From Paenibacillus sp. GM2 (GTDB taxonomy: Bacteria; Bacillota; Bacilli; Paenibacillales; Paenibacillaceae): a DNA stretch of 64,000 nucleotides. Of the stretch, positions 55,293-62,233 are shown one piece after another; the stretch's first letter is position 1, and the number at the start of each line of letters is the position of its first letter. A program made the position numbers and the translations under genes. The notes beneath the pieces are model-generated. The model saw nothing but the letters and a program-made list of their open reading frames with translations, made no database searches and had not been told where the DNA came from. The stretch spans positions 2,744,269 through 2,808,268 of the forward strand of contig NZ_LN831279.1 of the NCBI RefSeq assembly GCF_900069005.2. The letters are read 5' to 3'.

Positions 55293-55398
55293 GCAAAAAA
55301 AAGAAGCACCCTGTTTCCTCTCAAATAAGGAAACGAATCTACGGACGTATTGGAATCAAAAATGAGCATTTCTGCCACCAATACGTCCGCCGGGGTGC
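55293..55398 (-). other. Three-way-junction structured RNA or terminator
   Basis: Three nested perfect stems: outer GCACCC (55306-55311) with GGGTGC (55393-55398); inner GTTTCCT/AGGAAAC (55313-55319/55328-55334) and CGGACGTATTGG/CCAATACGTCCG (55342-55353/55378-55389). On the minus strand TTCTTTTTTTTGCC follows the outer stem, so it can act as a terminator for the ABC permease operon. It is more elaborate than any other terminator here and may be a processed RNA or a mobile repeat. Confidence 0.75.
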
Positions 55399-55485
55399 AT
55401 CTATAAGATGTCGGCTAACTGTAGTATAACAGCCACTTGAAGCTGTATCTGTGATATACGTCACGTTTTATTTTGTAATCAAAAA

Positions 55486-56634
55486 TTATACGAAGTTCCT
55501 AATGTCATTCATCCGTTTGAACTTATACGAAGCGAGCAGGAAAAAGACAACGATGAATCCGCCCAGTACTAGCAGATTGAACCCTATGCTCGTGAAGCTG
55601 CCGCCTTCTTGCAGCTGGCTGATCGTTTGCAATACCCAGTGCTGAGGGAGAAAATCAGCGATACGCCGTAAGAATGCCGGCATAATATCAATCGGGAAGA
55701 AGCATCCGGCAAGCAGGCAGCTCGGTGTTACAATCAGATTCTGCAGAGCCCCGGACATTCCGCTGCTCTTGGAGAAGGCAACGATGGACAACGAGATGCC
55801 CACTGAGATAAGAGCGAATAAGGCAAGCAGCCCTACCAGTTGATACAGCGGTATTCCCGTTTCGAACTTGAACACATACCTGATGCACATCACGGTGAAT
55901 CCAATCTGGATCAGCATGACTATAAAATTGACGATGATATTGGAAATGACATAGGTTCTGGGAGTGATCGGCGAAGACATTATCCGGAAATAGGTACGAT
56001 CCTCTCGTCCTTTCAAAATCAGCTCAGATAGATTAATAGCCGACATCATCATGAACATGATCAAGAATCCAATCGATTGCGAGGACATCGCAACGGTTGC
56101 TGATTTATCGTTCAACGTATTTGCAGTTAAATGGAAGCCCTGGCTCTGATAGTCTTCATAGAGTTGTTGGTATCGGCTTGGATCACCGCCAGAAATTTGC
56201 CCGACCGCTGCAAAATTATCAATATAAATATACAGCATCGCTTTCATGTAAGCCGTCACCTGAGCACCCTTCAACGATTGAATGGTGATATGTGCAGGTT
56301 CTCCGGCCAATACACTATCTGAATAACCCTTCTGCAGAATCAGACCGCTATCGAGCTTGCCAGCAGCAAGCTGCTTTTGCATTTCGGCCTCCGTCACATT
56401 TTTGACTTCAACTTGATCGAGACCCTGTAGAAAAGAGATGGTATTCGCAGCTATCTCTGCCCCATCCTCATTAACTACACCGACATGCAGGCCTCCCTGC
56501 CCGTTCCCCGAATAGATTAACAGAGAGAACAGAATGCCAGCCAAGGGCAAACCGAGATACAGAATCAGATTGCTGCGTTTGCGGAAAGTCGTACGCAGCA
56601 ACGTAATAACGAGCCAGCTAATATCTTTTAGCAT
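55486..56634 (-). CDS. ABC-2 type permease, second subunit (LnrN-like)
   Basis: 382 residues with one N-terminal helix (about 21-40), a large extracytoplasmic loop (about 45-180) and five C-terminal helices, the YhgE/ABC-2 layout. It shows GFLIMFMMMSAINLSELILKGREDRTYFRIMSSPITPRTYVISNI. It overlaps no gene and lies 2 bases after the companion permease. By context it is the exporter channel of an LnrLMN-like system. The substrate is inferred, not seen. Confidence 0.85.
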   Translation of the reverse strand: MLKDISWLVITLLRTTFRKRSNLILYLGLPLAGILFSLLIYSGNGQGGLHVGVVNEDGAEIAANTISFLQGLDQVEVKNVTEAEMQKQLAAGKLDSGLILQKGYSDSVLAGEPAHITIQSLKGAQVTAYMKAMLYIYIDNFAAVGQISGGDPSRYQQLYEDYQSQGFHLTANTLNDKSATVAMSSQSIGFLIMFMMMSAINLSELILKGREDRTYFRIMSSPITPRTYVISNIIVNFIVMLIQIGFTVMCIRYVFKFETGIPLYQLVGLLALFALISVGISLSIVAFSKSSGMSGALQNLIVTPSCLLAGCFFPIDIMPAFLRRIADFLPQHWVLQTISQLQEGGSFTSIGFNLLVLGGFIVVFFLLASYKFKRMNDIRNFV

Positions 56635-56636
56635 AA

Positions 56637-57773
56637 TTATAGTCCCTCCCTACGCCGCATCATGAGCGCCGCAATCGCCAGCATTACAGCCGCGAGTCCG
56701 ATATTAAGCGCAAACACCGGCCACATCTCCCAAATCTCATTCCTATAGACGATGCCTGTCAGCGCATTATTCGTCCAGCGAACCGGGGATAATCGAATAA
56801 TGAATGACATAATCTTGGTCATCTCAATCCCTGCTTCATCGAACGGAAAATAGGCCCCTCCGAAGACAGCTCCAAGCTGTGTTACCAACAGAAGTATGGC
56901 GCGACTGGCTGTATCCTTAAAGGTATAGCTAACAGCCAGCCCTAGGCTGACAGCCATTATAACCTCAGATAACAACAGGAGGATGACAGCAGGCAAATGA
57001 TCGCCCCAATAGGCCCCGAAGGCCAATTTGCTAAAGAAGATAATAATCAGAACGCAAAGCATATTCACAACGAGATTGCCAAGGACTTTGCCGATGAAAA
57101 TTTCTCCTTTATTAATCGGGGCTGCCACGAGCCGAAATGCGGTTCCTTCTCTGACCTCCGCAGCAATCAGCTGACCGGCTGACATCGCCCCCCACAGGGC
57201 AACCATCGCGGTCATGGCCATAGCATAATAATCCAGTGCGCCAGGCTTGCGGTCAGGAACCAGCGAAGTCTCCTGGATGTAATCCTGCGCTGCGGAACTG
57301 GAACTGACGACACCTATTTTGTCAGGCTCCAGCTTGGCAATCGTACTGACCACCTTGTATTTCTCTGTGAACGCAGTCAGCGTGCCCTGCAAAATTTGAT
57401 GCTCCAATGTAATGAAGCTGTTGCTGTATAGTTCAATGCCGTCCTTTGTCAGTTCCACATAGTCGGCATAACGGCCCTCCCTTACCTCCTCCTGACCATT
57501 CATGCCCGCCTTCAGGTCCTCGAACAGAATCCCTGATTTGGCTGTCTCTGCGGAGAAGGCTGCGAAGCTGCGTGTTAGAGCCTCATTCTCTCCCATGTCC
57601 TTAACTAGGACGTGGATTTTATCGATCGATGCTGAGCCGCCCTCAAAAGCATTGCTGAGCGCAAATCCCAAAACCATCATCAGCACAATTGGAAATGCCA
57701 GCATAAATATAAGCGTCCAGCGGTCGCGCATATCCTGCAAAAATTCTTTATACGCAATGCGTAAAATGTTCAT
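56637..57773 (-). CDS. ABC-2 type permease, first subunit (LnrM-like)
   Basis: 378 residues with the same layout: N-terminal helix (about 21-42), a loop to about 185 and five or more helices, with AMSAGQLIAAEVREGTAFRLVAAPINKGEIFIGKVLGNLVVN as the coupling region. It follows the ATPase gene and precedes the second permease by 2 bases, so the three form one transcription unit. Weak similarity between the two permeases suggests an old duplication. Confidence 0.86.
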   Translation of the reverse strand: MNILRIAYKEFLQDMRDRWTLIFMLAFPIVLMMVLGFALSNAFEGGSASIDKIHVLVKDMGENEALTRSFAAFSAETAKSGILFEDLKAGMNGQEEVREGRYADYVELTKDGIELYSNSFITLEHQILQGTLTAFTEKYKVVSTIAKLEPDKIGVVSSSSAAQDYIQETSLVPDRKPGALDYYAMAMTAMVALWGAMSAGQLIAAEVREGTAFRLVAAPINKGEIFIGKVLGNLVVNMLCVLIIIFFSKLAFGAYWGDHLPAVILLLLSEVIMAVSLGLAVSYTFKDTASRAILLLVTQLGAVFGGAYFPFDEAGIEMTKIMSFIIRLSPVRWTNNALTGIVYRNEIWEMWPVFALNIGLAAVMLAIAALMMRRREGL

Positions 57774-57814
57774 TGATTTCCCTTCCCCCTTTCGTTAGCT
57801 CGCCTTCATGCTTC

Positions 57815-58750
57815 TTAGTCCCGGAGTGTCCGTCCGGTCAGCGTCAGAAACACCGTCTCCAGATTGGGTTCCTGCTCCTCCACCGAGCGGATATCCGCAT
57901 CATGATCGATCAATTCCTTCAGAATCAGACCGAGATTATCCACTTCCAGATCGCAGAAGACCCGTACTGTCTGTTCCATCAATTCGACACTTCTTACCCC
58001 TGGAATTCTGCGCAGCGTATCAGTGAGGTTGGCGCTGCATTTCTTGAGCTCGATCCGAATCTCTTTAACATCCGTTATGGTCGCTACCAGCTGCTCCTTT
58101 GTTCCCTCTGCAATGACTTTACCGTGATCGATAATAGCAACCCGGGTGCAGATCTCTTCGACTTCCTCCATATAATGGCTGGTGTAAATGATTGTACAGC
58201 CCATCTCATTCAGCTTGCGTACCGAATTTAAAATATAATTTCGGGAGTGCGGGTCGATTCCGACCGTCGGCTCATCCATAATGATCAGCTTGGGGCGATG
58301 TGCGATCGCACAGGCGATATTGAGACGCCGTTTCATCCCGCCGGAGAAGTTCTTCGGATAGCTTTTAATCTTGTCTTCCAGCCCGACGAACTTAAGGGCT
58401 TCAAGCGTCCGCTCCTTGAGCTCTGCTCCACGCAATCCGTATAAGCCGGCAAAGAAGCTGACATTCTCATAGGCGGTCATATCCTTGTAAATCGCTAGAT
58501 CCTGGGGCACGATGCCCAGATTCATCTTGGCGTAGCGGCCATGCTTCATAATGTCCCGCTCCAAAATCCGGATCTCTCCGCTGCTCGGACGCAGCAGGGA
58601 AGCCACCAGATTAATCGTTGTACTCTTGCCCGCCCCGTTTGCTCCGAGGAATCCGAATATCTCGCCTTCCCGAACCGCCAGCGACATATTATCAACAGCT
58701 ATGAACTCACCGAATTTCTTGGTCAATTCGCGAATTTCCAGTACATTCAT
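57815..58750 (-). CDS. ABC transporter ATP-binding protein (LnrL-like)
   Basis: 311 residues from the ATG at 58748-58750, with TGGAGAG upstream. Walker A GANGAGKST (36-44), signature FSGGMKRRLN and Walker B LIIMDEPTVGIDPHSR are intact, and a C-terminal regulatory region (about 225-300) follows. With the two permeases and the upstream kinase/regulator pair it resembles the linearmycin resistance transporter of B. subtilis. Confidence 0.9.
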   Translation of the reverse strand: MNVLEIRELTKKFGEFIAVDNMSLAVREGEIFGFLGANGAGKSTTINLVASLLRPSSGEIRILERDIMKHGRYAKMNLGIVPQDLAIYKDMTAYENVSFFAGLYGLRGAELKERTLEALKFVGLEDKIKSYPKNFSGGMKRRLNIACAIAHRPKLIIMDEPTVGIDPHSRNYILNSVRKLNEMGCTIIYTSHYMEEVEEICTRVAIIDHGKVIAEGTKEQLVATITDVKEIRIELKKCSANLTDTLRRIPGVRSVELMEQTVRVFCDLEVDNLGLILKELIDHDADIRSVEEQEPNLETVFLTLTGRTLRD

Positions 58751-58877
58751 CCCAGACACTCTCCATTTCGATTCATCATTTCTCATCCGCTTAATGATCC
58801 TATTGTAGAGAAAAAGGATGCCCTTATGTCAGTGCATAAGTTCATCCTTTGCATATTAGAAATTTCATGTTTTTAGA

Positions 58878-59308
58878 GATTGTCCAAAAAGTACGCTTTG
58901 GATAAAAAAACCGATCTATCCCCCTCATAAAGGAACAAAAGCGATCCGAAGGCAGTTTTCTTACGATATAGAATCTCATCAGCTACGCTGACAACAAATC
59001 ATTCTATATCAAGCACGAAGCGAAGGGAATCAAGCAGTACTCGGCATCGAATCTTGAATTCAGCCGGTCGTAGGCGAACTTACAAGTCGCGGTTTCTGCG
59101 GGAACAGGCGGTCAGATAGCCCACGTACTCCATACAAGCCAATGCTTCATAGTAATGTTTCCCGCGGGAACATCTTCGGTGCTCATCGTACCTATTGCGG
59201 GCGGATGCTTTCGAGGTCGTTTTCTAAGTAAACGTGTTGCTCCACTCCTCAATCCCCAGCTTCATTTGGATATGTACACTTTGGTGCTGAAAGTCAGACT
59301 TTTGAACT
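58878..59308 (-). repeat. Dispersed element, copy I (longest)
   Basis: About 430 bp. Left end TTAGAGATTGTCCAAAAAGTACGC, right end AGACTTTTGAAC. It contains the core CATCGAATCTTGAATTCA and the long-class block GTTTCCCGCGGGAAC. Extra sequence between the left end and the core includes an internal pair TATAGAATCTCATC..TCATTCTATATC. It lies 128 bases upstream of the ABC ATPase start. Confidence 0.8.
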
Positions 59309-60434
59309 TATGTTTTCAGGTAACCGGGGATGGGGTGAATATTTTCATGCACACACTCTAACGAAACTACAGATCGTTATTTCCCCATAAAGAGCCACAA
59401 ACTAAATCTAACGAAACACCATATCGTTATTCGAGAGAAATTCACCCTTTTTGCCGGAAATTCGCCTAAATAACGATACCCTGTTTCGTTACAATTTTGA
59501 TCTGCCCTTTTCGGTCCATATAACGATATCCAGTTTCGTTAGAGTTGGAGAGGTAGCACTAGCACTCTGCCACTTTACTATTGGTTCGCGTTGGTTTGTG
59601 CCTATCCCTTCGCTGCTGGCAAAAACCGCTATATGAGAAAATTCGCCCTAGTTCTCCCCGGTATGCAAAATGAAAGTCTGACTCTTTGGATTCATATTTT
59701 CAGTGAGCCTCCCGGGGATGGGGTGAATATTTTCATGTGCACACTCTAACGAAACTACAGATCGCTATTTCCCCATAAAAAGCCACAAACTAAATCTAAC
59801 GAAACACCATATCGTTATTCGAGAGAAATTCACTCTTTTTGCCGGAAATTCGCCTAAATAACGATACCCTGTTTCGTTACAATTTTGATCCGCCCTTTTC
59901 GGTCCATATAACGATATCCAGTTTCGTTAGAGTTGGAGAGGTAGCACTAGCACTTTGCCATTGGTTCCCGTTGGTTAGTGCCTATCACTTCACTACTGGC
60001 GAAAACCGCTATATGAGAAAATTAGCCCTAGTTCTCCCCGGTATGCAAAATGAAAGTCTGACTCTTTGGATTCATATTTTCAGTGAACCTCCCGGGGATG
60101 GGGTGAATATTTTCATGTGCACACTCTAACGAAACTACAGATCGCTATTTCCCCATAAAAAGCGACGAAATAAATCTAACGAAACACCATATCGTTATTC
60201 GAGAGAAATTCACTCTTTTTGCCGGAAATTCGCCTAAATAACGATACCCTGTTTCGTTACAATTTTGATCCGCCCTTTTCGATCCATATAACGATATCCA
60301 GTTTCGTTAGAGTTGGAGAGGTAGCACTAGCACTCTGCCACTTTGCCATTGGTTCCCGTTGGTTAGTGCCTATCACTTCACTACTGGCGAAAACCGCTAT
60401 ATGAGAAAATTAGCCCTAGTTCTCCCCGGTAAGC
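59288..60434. repeat. Three tandem copies of a 380-388 bp unit carrying twelve palindromes
   Basis: Tandem copies begin near 59288, 59676 and 60056. Each has four 21-base palindromic motifs of the form TAACGA-N9-TCGTTA (in copy 1 at 59359, 59409, 59471 and 59521). The first two point one way (TAACGAAAC left) and the last two the other (GTTTCGTTA right), so each unit is itself roughly symmetric around 59450. The first motif has degenerated to ATCGCTA in copies 2 and 3. No convincing gene lies in the 58787-60415 gap; the repeated frames starting TTG-CCG-GAA are chance. Confidence 0.92.
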
Positions 60435-61528
60435 GGAATAAGCGTTGTGACGCTGAAGCCCTTGGTTCCATCGGCAATGATTGTACCGCCTACCGAGGCC
60501 GTCCGTTCTTCCATGCCAATCAATCCGAGGCCCTTCACAATTTTCTCTTTACCGCGCCCATTGTCGTTCACAACAACTTTGATCATCTTTCCCAATACGC
60601 GAACTTCAACATGAACCGTTGTTGCACCGGCATATTTGGCTGTATTCGTCAATGCTTCTGTCACATTCTCCTGAATGATCTTCCAGTGAAGAGGTGTAAT
60701 CAGCTCAAGTTGGCCCCCATGTACAACCGAAGTTGCCAGGCTGGAATGACTGCCGAACGCCTCTACTAACGTCTTCAGCCGCTGGATTCCCAGTTGCTGT
60801 AGCGCTGGTTTCATGTTTTTCAGCGTATGTCGGATCTGTTCGATCGCCTCTTTGGAGATGCCGATAGCATTCTGCAGCAAAGTCTCAGCGGACTCAGGGT
60901 CAGTCTGCAAAATACGTTTGGCCGCCTCCATTTGAATAAGCGCCCCTGTCATCGAGTGGCCCACTCCGTCATGGATTTCTTGGGACAAACGGTTGCGCTC
61001 CTCCAGCTTATAGGTATACTCCGATACGCGAATGAACTCTTCATTCTCATGCAGCTTTCTTCGAAGCTGGTCTTGCGAATGCCGCATCTGATCGAGCTGT
61101 TCCTCCTGCTTCCTGGCCTTGTTACGCGCTTCACTGATCAGCAGGTAGTTCATCATACTCAGTACAGCTAAAAGACCATACAGCATAAGCAGAGAGCCGC
61201 TGATAAGCCATAGCGGTACGAACAGCAAAAGATAATACCATTTCTGCCGCTGATCATCATACGACGCCAATTCAAAGACGCTAAATGGGTATAGCAGCAA
61301 AAAATAAGGATTAATATAAAACGCGCAAACTAGTGTATAAGCCATTCCAATCCCGATCACAGCCTGTGTAGCATAACGGTTGCGAATAATCTGAGCTGAT
61401 AGATCGATCGCAATATAGACCAGAAAATAGAATACCAGCCATCTCGAAGGCTGATCATTCATAAAATACGCCCCAGAAACAACGAATAATAAGACAACCA
61501 GCTTATTACCCATATTCCATAGCTCCAT
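60416..61528 (-). CDS. NarL-type sensor histidine kinase (LnrJ-like)
   Basis: 370 residues with about five membrane helices (about 10-130), a linker coiled coil (about 137-170), the HisKA_3 phosphoacceptor H in EERNRLSQEIHDGVGHSMTGAL (near residue 190), and a HATPase domain with ENVTEALTNTAKYAG, DNGRG and GLGLIGMEER. The start may be M6 (MGNKLVV), which has better GGAG spacing. The stop lies inside the third unit of the tandem repeat, which copies its last 13 or so bases. Confidence 0.88.
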   Translation of the reverse strand: MELWNMGNKLVVLLFVVSGAYFMNDQPSRWLVFYFLVYIAIDLSAQIIRNRYATQAVIGIGMAYTLVCAFYINPYFLLLYPFSVFELASYDDQRQKWYYLLLFVPLWLISGSLLMLYGLLAVLSMMNYLLISEARNKARKQEEQLDQMRHSQDQLRRKLHENEEFIRVSEYTYKLEERNRLSQEIHDGVGHSMTGALIQMEAAKRILQTDPESAETLLQNAIGISKEAIEQIRHTLKNMKPALQQLGIQRLKTLVEAFGSHSSLATSVVHGGQLELITPLHWKIIQENVTEALTNTAKYAGATTVHVEVRVLGKMIKVVVNDNGRGKEKIVKGLGLIGMEERTASVGGTIIADGTKGFSVTTLIPLTGEN

Positions 61529-61532
61529 CTCT

Positions 61533-62177
61533 CTAACGTATCCTTCCCGTTAAATAATAGATAGCGATTTGGGTGCGGTGCTCAAGCCCGGTTTTATTCA
61601 ATAGCGAAGTAATATAATTGGCGACCGTTCCTTCCGAAATGAACAGCTCTTTGGAAATCTCTTTATTGGACAATCCTCTGGCGATGCTGGACATGACCTC
61701 TAGTTCACGCTCGGTGAAAAGACTGACATCAATCGGCGGTTCAACCACGACGGGCGTATGATCGCCAAGATTCAGCTTCAGTTTGTCAAGAATGACATTT
61801 TGCAAAACGTTGTGACCATGATGGATGCTCTTAATCGCATCACGAATCCGCTCGGGATCGTTGTTTTTCAATAAATAGCCCTTAGCGCCAAAACGAATAG
61901 CATCCGTAATATACTCATCGTCGTCAAAGGTAGTCAGAATAAGCGGCTTCGTCTTTGTCGTCTCCGTAAGCAGACGCGTCGCCTCGACGCCATTCATATT
62001 CGGCATACGCACATCAAGCAGCGCCACATCCACTTCGTTGGCCTGGCAGAATTCCAACGCCTCGCGGCCGTCCTCTACCGTGGCTAATACTTCGAATTCC
62101 TCGAAAGAATTGAGGATTATGCGCATGCCCTCTCTAATAAATGAATTATCATCCGCGATTAATACTTTTATTTTCAT
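61533..62177 (-). CDS. NarL/LuxR-type response regulator (LnrK-like)
   Basis: 214 residues. Receiver domain with acidic D9/D10, phosphoacceptor D55 (VALLDVRMPNMNG), T83-type switch residue and K105 (GAKGYLLK). The C-terminal LuxR helix-turn-helix has FTERELEVMSSIARGLSNKEISKELFISEGTVANYI. It starts at an ATG after GGAAGGGG and ends 4 bases before the kinase, so the pair is coupled. Confidence 0.92.
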   Translation of the reverse strand: MKIKVLIADDNSFIREGMRIILNSFEEFEVLATVEDGREALEFCQANEVDVALLDVRMPNMNGVEATRLLTETTKTKPLILTTFDDDEYITDAIRFGAKGYLLKNNDPERIRDAIKSIHHGHNVLQNVILDKLKLNLGDHTPVVVEPPIDVSLFTERELEVMSSIARGLSNKEISKELFISEGTVANYITSLLNKTGLEHRTQIAIYYLTGRIR

Positions 62178-62233
62178 ACACCGACCCCTTCCAAGCTGCC
62201 CTTCTCCTTCACTTGCTCCGTCATATTCTGTGA

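Noticed and set aside
59451..60404. Three similar open frames of 61-96 residues beginning MPEIRLNNDTLF
   Set aside because: They are the same stretch of the tandem repeat read three times, start with TTG, lack a Shine-Dalgarno sequence and run across the palindromes.
59288..60434. Possible CRISPR array
   Set aside because: Repeats are 21-base palindromes in alternating orientation inside duplicated 380-bp units; the spacers are duplicated too, and no cas genes are nearby.
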